Positions 28,229-35,977 of a stretch of DNA of 64,000 bases are shown piece after piece. Position numbers and translations under genes: made by a program. Numbering within the stretch: position 1 is the stretch's first letter; the number at the start of each line of letters is the position of its first letter. Source of the stretch: Microtetraspora malaysiensis. Its GTDB lineage: Bacteria > Actinomycetota > Actinomycetes > Streptosporangiales > Streptosporangiaceae. The DNA lies in the NCBI RefSeq assembly GCF_001528665.1, contig NZ_BBYJ01000031.1:34416-98415 (forward strand). Direction: 5' to 3'. Under the pieces are notes generated by a model. The model worked only from the letters and a program-made list of their open reading frames with translations, made no database searches and was not told the DNA's origin.

Positions 28229-28243
28229 CGGATTTGTAATCCG
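28229..28243. promoter_or_regulatory. Short inverted repeat upstream of the chelatase gene
   Basis: CGGATT and AATCCG are 6-bp arms around TGT, about 27 bp before the chelatase ATG. It may be an operator or a leader hairpin. It resembles a tRNA-Thr anticodon arm, but no D or T arm accompanies it. Confidence 0.3.
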
Positions 28244-28300
28244 GCTCGCGAGGATAGCCGACCGTGCCGACGATGGGCACTGCTCGTGCCATCGGCAGGG

Positions 28301-28357
28301 TCAGACGGGCGAGACGATCATCCGGCCGGTGGCCGCTCCACACATAGGGAATTTCAT
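28301..28357 (-). CDS. 18-residue ORF coupled to the double GNAT gene
   Basis: ATG at 28357-28355 overlaps the stop of the GNAT gene (ATGA). AGGGG lies 7 bases upstream. The peptide is MKFPMCGAATGRMIVSPV, with no similarity recognised. It sits between the GNAT gene and the sirohydrochlorin chelatase and could be a coupling or attenuation ORF. Short length makes chance likely. Confidence 0.25.
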   Translation of the reverse strand: MKFPMCGAATGRMIVSPV

Positions 28358-29430
28358 TGCATTTCCCCTCTGAGCACACTGAACATTACGGCATCGGAGC
28401 GTCCGCCGGGCACCGGAACCGCCTGCCGCAGGATGCCTTCCTGGGCGAATCCGGCCCGTTTCGCCACCGCCTGGCTCGCGTGGTTGCCGGTCGCGATCAC
28501 CAACTGGACGCGGTCGAAGCCGAGGTCGAGCAGGTGCGCGGTGACGAGCCGGGTCGCCTCGACGGCGTAGCCGCGCCTGCGCGCCCACGGCGAGATCCAG
28601 TAGCCCACCTCGACGTCGCCCCGCTCCCGGTCGGCCCGGTGGACGCCGACCGCGCCCGCGAACCGCCCGCCGTCGCGCGGCTCGATGGCGAAGTTGGCGC
28701 CGGAGAGGCCGGGCGCGTGGGCGTGGCGGGTGCACCACTCGACGGCGCGCTCCAGGGTGTAACCGGCGGCCCACGGCATCCAGCGGGCGATCTCGGGGTC
28801 GTCCCGCACCGCGGCGAGCACGTCGAAGGCGTCCCGCCGGTCGAACGGCCGCAGGACGATGTGCTCGCCGCCGAGCCTGCGTCCGACGACCGTGCGGCCG
28901 TCGCCGCGCAGCAGGCCGAAGACGACCAGGTCGTGCGGGCCGTCGTCCTCGAAACCGGCGCCGCGCAGCACCCCCTCGCGGATGAACCCCGCCTTCTCCG
29001 CGACCCTGATCGAGGCGGTGTTGTCCAGGTTCGCCCGCAGCTCGACCCGGCGCAGCGGCCCGGGGCCGAGCACACGGTCGGTGAGCCCCCTGAGCGCCTC
29101 GGGCGCGTACCCGCGTCCCCGGTAGGAGGGGCGGACGCCGTAGCCGACCTCGGCGATGGCCGCGGCCCACTGGGCCTTGAACAGGCTGATGGCGCCGACG
29201 ATCACGCCACCCGTCTCCATCGCGAGGTGGATGCCCTGGCCCGAGCGCCACAGCTCGTGTACGCCCTGGGAGAGCCAGGCGGCGACGCCGATCGCGTGGC
29301 CCGGGGCGCCCGGAGGCAGCCCCACCTGCTCGCCTTCCTTGACGATCTCGCGTACCTGCGCGGCGTCACCGGGGCCGAAGGGCCGCAGGACGAGCCGCTC
29401 GGTGGCGATCGTGAGGCGCTCGTCGAACAT
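28354..29430 (-). CDS. Double-domain GNAT acetyltransferase (RimJ/RimL-like)
   Basis: 358 residues from the ATG at 29430, with GGAGGG 5 bases upstream. Two RimJ-type GNAT domains are joined in tandem. The first has GVRPSYRGRGYAPEALRGLT and TASIRVAEKAGFIREGVLRG. The second has GYWISPWARRRGYAVEATRL and HASQAVAKRAGFAQEGILRQ. Such enzymes acetylate protein N-termini or antibiotics; the substrate is unknown. It is divergent from the DUF2795 gene, with 79 bp between. Confidence 0.9.
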   Translation of the reverse strand: MFDERLTIATERLVLRPFGPGDAAQVREIVKEGEQVGLPPGAPGHAIGVAAWLSQGVHELWRSGQGIHLAMETGGVIVGAISLFKAQWAAAIAEVGYGVRPSYRGRGYAPEALRGLTDRVLGPGPLRRVELRANLDNTASIRVAEKAGFIREGVLRGAGFEDDGPHDLVVFGLLRGDGRTVVGRRLGGEHIVLRPFDRRDAFDVLAAVRDDPEIARWMPWAAGYTLERAVEWCTRHAHAPGLSGANFAIEPRDGGRFAGAVGVHRADRERGDVEVGYWISPWARRRGYAVEATRLVTAHLLDLGFDRVQLVIATGNHASQAVAKRAGFAQEGILRQAVPVPGGRSDAVMFSVLRGEMQ

Positions 29431-29509
29431 GGATTCCCTCCGGTTGCGATGTTTGGGGGGGACGGGGCGGGTACGGGCCTCCACATGACCCGATTCGGGA
29501 GGTGAGGTC

Positions 29510-29890
29510 ATGAGTATCCAACGCGGCAGCGACAAGCACAGCCCCCGGGCGGACGACGAGCGGAAGCACGAGACTGAGGGCCTCACTCAGGGCGGCGGCA
29601 CCACCCACACCGAGAACGATCCACAGCCGAACGATCCGCAGCCGGGCCGCCGGCCGCCGGGGACGTCGAGCGGCATCACCCCCGCGGACGTCGAGCGCCG
29701 CAGCCACCTGGCGATGTGGCTGAGCGACGCCGAATATCCGGCCAACCGCGAGAACCTGCTGGCCCACGCCGAGGAGAAGAGCGCTCCCGACGCCGTGATC
29801 GAGGCCGTACGCCAGCTTCCCGAGCTCAAGTTCCACAACGTCGGCGAGGTGGCCGAGGCCCTGGGGCTCGGCGTCGAGCGCCACCGCTGA
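29510..29890 (+). CDS. DUF2795 domain protein
   Basis: 126 residues. The N-terminal 55 residues are polar and disordered (DPQPNDPQPGRRPPGTSSG). The C-terminal 70 residues match DUF2795: AEYPANRENLLAHAEEKSAP followed by RQLPELKFHNVGEVAEAL. The role is unknown; the fold is helical and small. A strong SD (GGGAGGTGAGG) is present. Its TGA lies 14 bp before the start of the baeRF gene, so the pair is one operon. Confidence 0.85.
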   Translation: MSIQRGSDKHSPRADDERKHETEGLTQGGGTTHTENDPQPNDPQPGRRPPGTSSGITPADVERRSHLAMWLSDAEYPANRENLLAHAEEKSAPDAVIEAVRQLPELKFHNVGEVAEALGLGVERHR

Positions 29891-29904
29891 TGAGGGGAGA
29901 CCTC

Positions 29905-30972
29905 GTGAGACTGGACTCAGTCCGTCATCTGTACGAGCGCCGCGGACCTTTCGTCTCGGTCTATCTGGACACCACCCGCATCACGGAGGAGGAGGCCAGC
30001 GCGGTCGAGCTGCGCTGGCGGCGGATCGACGAGGAGCTGGCGGCGCGAGGCGCCTCGCCCGAGGTACGCGCCGCCGTCGGCGAGCTGGTCAAGGAGCCGA
30101 CGCCGACGGCGCCCGGGCGCGCGGTGTTCGCCGAGGGGACCTCCGTCGTGCTGACCGAACCCCTGGCCGCGTCGCCCCGGCGCGAGATCGCCCGCTGGTC
30201 GCCGCTGCCCCATGTGGTGCCCATGCTGGCCCAGCGCGGAGAGACGGTGCCGCATCTGGCGGTCCTGGCCGACCACGCGGGCGCGGACGTGATCGTCTCC
30301 TGCGGCGGCCCGAAGCGCGAGCTGTCGGTCGAGGCCGCCGACTGGCCCATCCAGAAGACCGGCCAGGGGGGATGGTCGCAGACCCGGTACGAGCGGGACG
30401 CCGAGGAGACCTGGCGGCTCAACGCCGTCGCGGTGGCCGAGGTGATGGACAAGGAGGCGCACAGCATCGGCGCGGAGATCATCGTGCTGGCGGGCGAGCC
30501 GCAGACCCGCCGCATGATCATGGATGCTCTCGGCAAGGACGCGGCGTCCCGGGTCGTGGTGGCCGAGCGCGGCAGCCGCGCCCCGGGGGCCGCCGACGGG
30601 CCGTTCCATGCGGAGGTGAACCACGCCATCGAGGCCTGGCAGCGCAAACGGCACACCGCGCTGCTCGACGCCTACCACGAGGGGCCGTACGCGACCGGCC
30701 TGGCCGAGACCGCGCGGGTGCTGCGCGACGGGCGGGTGGCGACGCTGCTGCTGCGGGACGACCCGTCCTCCGACGCCACGCTGTGGATCGGCCCGGAGGG
30801 CACCCAGCTCGCCGCCGAGCCGGGCGAGCTGACCGACCTGGGGGTGGACCTGCCGGTCGAGGAGCGGGCCGACGCCGCCCTGGCCCGCGCCGTCGCGATG
30901 ACCGACGCCGAGCTCTGGTTCGTGCCGGAACTCGACTCTCCCGACGGCGTCGGCGCGGTGCTCAGGTACTGA
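29905..30972 (+). CDS. Vms1/baeRF-family release-factor-like protein (Rv2629-like)
   Basis: 355 residues from the GTG at 29905, which has GGGGAG 5 bases upstream. An ATG 15 bp earlier overlaps the DUF2795 stop and is the alternative. It starts RLDSVRHLYERRGPFVSVYL. The catalytic-loop-like stretch TGQGGWSQTRYERDAEETWR corresponds to the GxxQ loop of Vms1/bacterial eRF1-like proteins, which cleave peptidyl-tRNA on stalled ribosomes. The dormancy-regulon protein Rv2629 of M. tuberculosis belongs to the same group. It overlaps convergent lutC by 11 bp. Confidence 0.85.
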   Translation: MRLDSVRHLYERRGPFVSVYLDTTRITEEEASAVELRWRRIDEELAARGASPEVRAAVGELVKEPTPTAPGRAVFAEGTSVVLTEPLAASPRREIARWSPLPHVVPMLAQRGETVPHLAVLADHAGADVIVSCGGPKRELSVEAADWPIQKTGQGGWSQTRYERDAEETWRLNAVAVAEVMDKEAHSIGAEIIVLAGEPQTRRMIMDALGKDAASRVVVAERGSRAPGAADGPFHAEVNHAIEAWQRKRHTALLDAYHEGPYATGLAETARVLRDGRVATLLLRDDPSSDATLWIGPEGTQLAAEPGELTDLGVDLPVEERADAALARAVAMTDAELWFVPELDSPDGVGAVLRY

Positions 30973-31627
30973 TCACGACTTCGAGGGTGCGCGGGCCGTG
31001 CACGCCCTCGACCCGGTCGAGCTCGATGTCGCTGGTCGCCGACGGCCCGCTGATCCAGGTCAGGGGCCGTTCGGCGACCAGCACGGCCACGGCGTCCGGC
31101 ACTCCCGCCACGACCTGGTCGGCGCGGACGACGCACAGGTGGTAGTCCGGCAGCAGCGTCAGCGCGCGACGTCCCTGGCCTGGGCCGGCGTCGAGGACGA
31201 TCGTGCCGGTCTCCGCGATCGCCGCCGCGCATCCGGTGATCACGCCGTCCACGCGGTCGAGGTCGCCGGCGCTCAGTTCGGGGTCGTCCCGCACGGTCTC
31301 GTACGGCACGGTCTCGTACGGCACGGCCTCCCCCTCCGGGGGGCGGAGCCAGGCGGACGGGAGGCCGTCCGGGACGACGAGGCGGGCGGCGGCGCGGCGG
31401 GCGAGCGCCTCCCGCACCACGGAGGCGATCTCGGCCTCGGGGACCACGTGGACGATCGCCCGGTAGTCGCGCAGCCGCTCGGCGAGCAGGTCGATCAGCC
31501 GCGGCTCCGCGGTCCCGGCACCGGGGCCGGGGCCGGTCGCGCCCCGGTAGTCGCGGGGCACCTCCACGTCGGGCGCGCCCGTGACGGCGCCCCGGATGCG
31601 GGCGAGGATCTGGTCGCGGGCGTTCAT
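30962..31627 (-). CDS. lutC: Lactate utilisation protein C
   Basis: 221 residues from the ATG at 31627 (MNARDQILARIRGAV), overlapping the lutB stop as ATGA. LutC/YkgG family: GVITGCAAAIAETGTIVLDAG and PLTWISGPSATSDIELDRVEGVHGPRTLEV are diagnostic. With LutA and LutB it forms the iron-sulfur L-lactate dehydrogenase complex that makes pyruvate. A perfect 15-bp tandem duplication (31296-31325) encodes VPYET twice. Confidence 0.94.
   Translation of the reverse strand: MNARDQILARIRGAVTGAPDVEVPRDYRGATGPGPGAGTAEPRLIDLLAERLRDYRAIVHVVPEAEIASVVREALARRAAARLVVPDGLPSAWLRPPEGEAVPYETVPYETVRDDPELSAGDLDRVDGVITGCAAAIAETGTIVLDAGPGQGRRALTLLPDYHLCVVRADQVVAGVPDAVAVLVAERPLTWISGPSATSDIELDRVEGVHGPRTLEVVIST
31296..31325. 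repeat. 15-bp tandem duplication in lutC
   Basis: Two perfect copies of GTCTCGTACGGCACG (plus strand), 31296-31310 and 31311-31325. It keeps the lutC frame and doubles VPYET. Confidence 0.9.
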
Positions 31628-33078
31628 CGGGCGGCTCCGTCCCTGGGTTCGGTTCCCGTCTGTCCTCCTCCGGTGCGGTCCCACCAGTCGCGGAACGACT
31701 CGCGGGGGATGTCCGGGATGTCGCGGGTGTCGGTCCACGCCGACATCGGGCCGGGCAGCCGCTTCGGCACGAACCGGCGCAGCCGCCCGCCCGCCCGCTG
31801 CGCCAGCGCCAGCCGTTCCGGCCGGTTGAATATCCAGCCCGCGGCCGCCATGCCCAGGCGCTCCGCGCGCGGATGCCGCGCCTTGGCCCGCAGGTCGACC
31901 AGCACCTCCGGGATGTCGATGGCCACCGGGCACACCTCGTAGCAGGCGCCGCACAGCGACGACGCGTACGGCAGCGAACGGTCCAGCTCCGATCCCATGC
32001 CGCGGAGCTGCGGCGTGAGGATCGCCCCGATCGGGCCGGGATAGACCGATCCGTAGGCGTGTCCGCCGGCGCGCTCGTACACCGGGCAGACGTTGAGGCA
32101 GGCGGAGCAGCGGATGCAGCGCAGCGCCTGGCGGCCGACCTCGTCGGCGAGGACGTCGGTGCGCCCGTTGTCGAGCAGGACGAGGTGGAACTCCTGCCCC
32201 TCGGTCGCGCCGGTCCAGGTGGAGGTGTAGGGGTTCATCCGCTCGCCGGTCGAGCTCCGGGGCAGGAGCTGGAGGAAGACCTCCAGGTCGCGCCAGGTCG
32301 GCAGGATCTTCTCGATGCCGACGACGCTGATCAGCGTCCGGGGCAGGGTGAGGCACATCCGGCCGTTGCCCTCGGACTCCAGCACGACCAGGGTCCCCGT
32401 CTCGGCGATCATGAAGTTCGCCCCGGAGATCGCGACCTTGGTGGAGAGGAAGCGCTCGCGCAGGTGCAGCCGGGCGGCCTCGGCGAGCGCCCGCGGGTCG
32501 TCGGTGAGGTCCTCCGGCGCGGGCCGGCCCCACTCGCCCATCCGCTTCCGGAAGATCTCGCGGATCTCCGCGCGGTTGCGGTGGATGGCCGGGACCAGGA
32601 TGTGCGAGGGCCAGTCGTCGCCGAGTTGGACGATCAGCTCGGCCAGGTCGGTCTCGTACGCGGTGACGCCTTCGGCGGCGAGCGCCTCGTTCAGGCCGAT
32701 CTCCTGGGTGGCCATCGACTTGACCTTGACCACCTCGGTCTCGCCGGTGGCCTTGACCAGGCCGGCGACGATGCGGTTGGCCTCGTCGGCGTCCCTCGCC
32801 CAGTGGACGTGCCCGCCGGCGGCGGTGACCGCGCCTTCGAGCTGCAGCAGGTAGCGGTCGAGGTTGCGCAGCGTGTGGTCCTTGATCGACTTGCCGGCCT
32901 GGCGGAGCCCCTCCCAGTCGGGCAGCTCGGCGACGACGGACGCCCGCTTGCCGCGGATCGTGCGGGTCGCCTTGCGCAGGTTGAACCGCAGTTGCGAGTC
33001 GCGTACGGCCGCGGCCGCGTTGGCGGGGAAGCCGCGTTCCAGGGCGCGGCCGGGCATGCCGAGGAAGGTGCGGCTCAC
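31624..33078 (-). CDS. lutB: Lactate utilisation iron-sulfur protein B
   Basis: 484 residues from a GTG at 33078 that overlaps the lutA stop (GTGA). The LutB/YkgF core is followed by two ferredoxin-type 4Fe-4S clusters, CIRCSACLNVCPVYE and CGACYEVCPVAID. SGANFMIAETGTLVVLESEG and ERMNPYTSTWTG are family landmarks. It is the electron-transfer subunit of the lactate oxidase complex. It is coupled at both ends within lutABC. Confidence 0.95.
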   Translation of the reverse strand: MSRTFLGMPGRALERGFPANAAAAVRDSQLRFNLRKATRTIRGKRASVVAELPDWEGLRQAGKSIKDHTLRNLDRYLLQLEGAVTAAGGHVHWARDADEANRIVAGLVKATGETEVVKVKSMATQEIGLNEALAAEGVTAYETDLAELIVQLGDDWPSHILVPAIHRNRAEIREIFRKRMGEWGRPAPEDLTDDPRALAEAARLHLRERFLSTKVAISGANFMIAETGTLVVLESEGNGRMCLTLPRTLISVVGIEKILPTWRDLEVFLQLLPRSSTGERMNPYTSTWTGATEGQEFHLVLLDNGRTDVLADEVGRQALRCIRCSACLNVCPVYERAGGHAYGSVYPGPIGAILTPQLRGMGSELDRSLPYASSLCGACYEVCPVAIDIPEVLVDLRAKARHPRAERLGMAAAGWIFNRPERLALAQRAGGRLRRFVPKRLPGPMSAWTDTRDIPDIPRESFRDWWDRTGGGQTGTEPRDGAAR

Positions 33079-33827
33079 GGCGCGGACCTCTCGATCGTCG
33101 CGGCGGCCGGGGCGTCCTCGGTGGCCTCGGTCGCGGCGAGGATCTCGGCCAGATGCATGATCTTGACTCCGGTCTTCTGGCGGGTGAGCGTCCCCCCGAT
33201 GTGCATCAGGCAGGAGTTGTCGGCGGCGCACAGGACCTGCGCCCCCGTGGCCATGACGTTCCCGACCTTGTCGGCGCACATCGCGGCGGATATCGCAGGA
33301 TTTTTCACGGCAAAGGTGCCGCCGAAGCCGCAGCATTCCTCGGCGCCGGGAAGCGGCACGAGCTCCAGCCCCCGGACGTTCCGCAGCAGCCGCAGCGGCC
33401 GGTCGCCGAGGTGGAGGCCGCGCAGCGAGTGGCAGGTGGGGTGGTAGGTCACCCGGTGCGGGTAATACGCCCCCACGTCGGTCACGCCGAGCACGTCGAT
33501 CAGGAACTCGGAGAGCTCGTAAACCTTCGGCACCACCTCTTCGGTCGCGGCGGGGGCCAGCCGCGGGTACTGCTCGCGGACCATGGCCCCGCACGAGCCC
33601 GAGGGCACGACCACCGCGTCGTACCCGCCGAAGACCTCGGCGAAGTGGCGCGCCAGCCGTACGCCCTCCTCGCGATAGCCGGTGTTGACGTGCATCTGCC
33701 CGCAGCAGGTCTGCGCCCGGGGGAACGCGACGTCGACGCCGAGGCGGCGCAGCAGCGTCACCGTCGCCTTCCCCGTCCCGGGAAAGAGCGTGTCATTGAC
33801 GCAGGTGATGAACAGGGCGACCCGCAC
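33075..33827 (-). CDS. lutA: Lactate utilisation protein A (CCG-domain)
   Basis: 250 residues from the GTG at 33827, with GGGAG 6 bases upstream. The frame extends upstream into the operator DNA and is not used. Two CCG domains are present, with cysteine motifs QTCCGQM, YHPTCHSLRGL and EECCGFGGTF, which coordinate a cluster in GlpC/LutA/heterodisulfide reductase-like proteins. It is the first gene of lutABC. Confidence 0.94.
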   Translation of the reverse strand: MRVALFITCVNDTLFPGTGKATVTLLRRLGVDVAFPRAQTCCGQMHVNTGYREEGVRLARHFAEVFGGYDAVVVPSGSCGAMVREQYPRLAPAATEEVVPKVYELSEFLIDVLGVTDVGAYYPHRVTYHPTCHSLRGLHLGDRPLRLLRNVRGLELVPLPGAEECCGFGGTFAVKNPAISAAMCADKVGNVMATGAQVLCAADNSCLMHIGGTLTRQKTGVKIMHLAEILAATEATEDAPAAATIERSAP

Positions 33828-33845
33828 GTACGGCTCCCGCAGGTA

Positions 33846-33871
33846 TGGTCGGACCAAATATGGTCTGACCA
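33846..33871. promoter_or_regulatory. Twin operators for an FCD/GntR regulator
   Basis: TGGTCGGACCA (33846-33856) and TGGTCTGACCA (33861-33871) are both perfect palindromes around one base, 15 bp apart centre to centre. TGGT-N3-ACCA is the core recognised by LldR/PdhR/FadR-type GntR proteins. They lie 19 bp before lutA and 57 bp before the divergent FCD gene, so one site pair can control both. Confidence 0.8.
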
Positions 33872-33927
33872 TACACCCGCCCACACACCCGGCCGGAGAG
33901 CCGGTCCCACGCGGAGGAGGACGGACG

Positions 33928-34641
33928 TTGAGCGTCGTCGACGGTCACCGGGAGCCCCGGCGCGCCCCGGAGGGCGCCCGGACGCGGGCCTTCGAGGAGG
34001 TCCTCGACCGGATCGAGGAGCGGATCGCCGCCGGCGGGCTCACCGTCGGCGACCGGCTGCCCGGGGAGCGCCAGCTCGCGGAGGAGCTCCGGGTGAGCCG
34101 TTCGTCGGTCCGCGAGGCCCTGCGCGCGCTCGCGACCCTCGGTGTGGTGTCGTCCCAGGCCGGGCGGGGCCCGGACGCCGGGGCGGTGTTGACGTCGCGG
34201 CCGGACAGCGCGCTCACCGAGCTGCTCCGGCTCAACCTGAGCCTGTCCACGCTCACCATGCGCGAGGTCGTGGACACCCGCCTGATGATCGAGCAGTGGG
34301 CGGCCGCCCGTGCCGCGGGCGACGGCGGGGCCGCGCTCGACGAGATGGCCCGGGCCGTCGCCGCGATGGACGCCGCCGCCACCCCCGAGGAGTTCGTCGC
34401 GCACGACATCGCCTTCCACATGGCCCTCGCGGCGGCCTCCGGCAACCGGCTCACCTCCGCGATCATGCGCGCCCTGCGCGACGCGGTACGGCGCTACGCC
34501 GTCGACGCGGTGCGCCGCCTCGGCGACACGGCGGATCTGCAGGCCGACCACCGCCGCATCCTCGACGCGGTGCGCGCCCGCGACGCCGAGGCCGCGACGG
34601 CCGCCGTCGCCGAGCATCTGGCCCGTGCCTATCCGAGCTAG
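33928..34641 (+). CDS. FCD-domain GntR regulator of the lut operon
   Basis: 237 residues from a TTG at 33928. GGAGGAGG lies 7 bases upstream, and no ATG or GTG fits as well. A winged HTH is present (GDRLPGERQLAEELRVSRSS, then VREALRALATLGVV). An FCD ligand domain follows (EFVAHDIAFHMALAAASGNR, DHRRILDAVRARDAEAA). The family senses lactate, pyruvate or related acids. It is divergent from lutABC with the twin operators between, and is most likely a lactate-responsive autoregulated repressor (LldR/LutR-like). Confidence 0.88.
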   Translation: MSVVDGHREPRRAPEGARTRAFEEVLDRIEERIAAGGLTVGDRLPGERQLAEELRVSRSSVREALRALATLGVVSSQAGRGPDAGAVLTSRPDSALTELLRLNLSLSTLTMREVVDTRLMIEQWAAARAAGDGGAALDEMARAVAAMDAAATPEEFVAHDIAFHMALAAASGNRLTSAIMRALRDAVRRYAVDAVRRLGDTADLQADHRRILDAVRARDAEAATAAVAEHLARAYPS

Positions 34642-34652
34642 AACGTGTTCTA
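34639..34652. promoter_or_regulatory. KstR-like operator before the F420 oxidoreductase gene
   Basis: TAGAACGTGTTCTA has 6-bp arms around GT and fits TNNAACNNGTTNNA, the box of the TetR repressor KstR that controls cholesterol/steroid catabolism in mycobacteria and relatives. It overlaps the TAG stop of the FCD regulator and lies 40 bp before the GTG of the LLM gene. Confidence 0.6.
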
Positions 34653-34691
34653 ATCAGGTTCCACGCGCAGACGCGACCTGAGGAGGACCGG

Positions 34692-35705
34692 GTGGCCGAG
34701 GACCTGAGACTGGGACTGAATCTGGGCTACTGGCAGCGGACCGCCGACGACGCCACCGGGCTCGTCCAGGCCGCCGAACGCCTGGGATACGACTCGGTGT
34801 GGACGGCCGAGGCGTACGGGAGCGACGCGTTCACCCCGCTCGCCTGGTACGGCGCGCGGACCAGCAGAATCAAGCTCGGCACGAGCGTGGCGCAGCTCTC
34901 CGCGCGCACACCCGCGGCCACCGCGATGACCGCGATGACGCTGGACCACCTCACCGGCGGCCGGCTGCTCCTCGGCGTCGGCGCGTCCGGGCCGCAGGTC
35001 GTCGAGGGCTGGTACGGCCGGCCGTTCGCCCGCCCGCTGGCCCGGACCCGGGAGTACGTCGAGATCATGCGCAAGATCTGGCGCCGGGAAGAACCTGTTA
35101 CGAATGACGGGCCGCACTATCCGCTGCCGCTGCCCGGCGGCCTCGGCAAGCCGCTGAAGCTCATCACCCGCCCGCTCCGCGCCGACATCCCCGTCTACCT
35201 CGGCGCGGAGGGTCCGAAGAACGTCGCGCTCGCCGCCGAGATCGCCCAGGGCTGGCTGCCGCTGTTCACCTTCCCCGACAAGATCGACACGATGTACGGC
35301 ACGGCGCTCGCCGGGACGCGGCCGGGCTTCGACGTGGCGGCCATGGTCATGACGATGGTCACCGACGACGTCCGGGCCGCCCTGGACGGCGTCAAGATGA
35401 TGCTCACGCTGTACATCGGCGGCATGGGCGCGAAGACGCGCAACTTCCACGCCGACATCATCGGCCGCATGGGGTACGCCGAGGCGGCCGAGCGCATCCA
35501 GGCGCTCTATCTCTCCGGACGCAAGGAGGAGGCGTTCGCCGCGATCCCGGACGAACTGGCCGACGGCATCTCGCTGGTCGGGCCGCCCGCCCGGATCCGG
35601 GAGCGGCTGAAGCCGTGGCGGGCCAGCCCGGTGACGAACCTCCTCGTCATGGGGCCGCGCGACGAGGAGACGCTGCGGACCGTCCGCGACCTCGTCCGCG
35701 GCTAG
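34692..35705 (+). CDS. LLM-class F420-dependent oxidoreductase
   Basis: 337 residues from a GTG at 34692 with GAGGAGG 6 bases upstream. It is a luciferase-like TIM barrel: GLVQAAERLGYDSVWTAEAY, TRIKLGTS-type strand (SRIKLGTSVAQLSARTPA), LTGGRLLLGVGASGPQVVEGWYG. NCBI-style family names and length resemble Rv3520c, an F420 enzyme in the KstR regulon. The substrate is unknown; the KstR-like box upstream suggests sterol or lipid catabolism. Confidence 0.88.
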   Translation: MAEDLRLGLNLGYWQRTADDATGLVQAAERLGYDSVWTAEAYGSDAFTPLAWYGARTSRIKLGTSVAQLSARTPAATAMTAMTLDHLTGGRLLLGVGASGPQVVEGWYGRPFARPLARTREYVEIMRKIWRREEPVTNDGPHYPLPLPGGLGKPLKLITRPLRADIPVYLGAEGPKNVALAAEIAQGWLPLFTFPDKIDTMYGTALAGTRPGFDVAAMVMTMVTDDVRAALDGVKMMLTLYIGGMGAKTRNFHADIIGRMGYAEAAERIQALYLSGRKEEAFAAIPDELADGISLVGPPARIRERLKPWRASPVTNLLVMGPRDEETLRTVRDLVRG

Positions 35706-35748
35706 ACCCTCCCCGCCGTCAGCGGTCGCCCCCTGCACCGCGGTCACT

Positions 35749-35827
35749 CTTCACCCCACTCTTCGGACCTCCCTTCAGACCACCCTTCGGACCTCCCTTC
35801 AGACCACCCTTCGGACCTCCCTTCACC
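35749..35827. repeat. 12/24-bp tandem array between genes
   Basis: The 24-bp unit CTTCGGACCTCC + CTTCAGACCACC occurs at 35761-35784 and 35785-35808, with a partial third copy to 35827. A diverged 12-mer precedes at 35749. Each unit is two related 12-mers. The remaining sequence between 35706 and 35977 shows no gene and probably holds the promoter of the next gene. Confidence 0.85.
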
Positions 35828-35977
35828 AGCGACGATCGATCGCCCGGCCAAAGCTGGCGGGAAGCGTGTGCCAAACCTTTCTATGGCCCGTGGCGGACGC
35901 CGGATCGGCTCCGATTAGCGCCGGTATCAATGGGATACGAGAGGGGCAAGTGACACGGAGGCCGGGGGGAGAAACAC

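Noticed and set aside
28226..28245. tRNA-Thr-like anticodon arm (CGGATT-TGT-AATCCG)
   Set aside because: No D arm, T arm or acceptor stem can be folded around it, so it is only a short inverted repeat.
32000..33447. Long plus-strand ORFs opposite lutB, dnaE2 and other genes
   Set aside because: They are GC-frame shadows with Arg/Gly/Val-rich sequence and no domain signatures.
33828..33884. Upstream start of LutA (MVRPYLVRPYL repeats)
   Set aside because: The repeats are translated operator DNA, and the GTG at 33827 has the SD and family start.
35749..35827. CRISPR-like repeats
   Set aside because: The repeats are contiguous 12/24-mers without spacers, and no cas genes are present.
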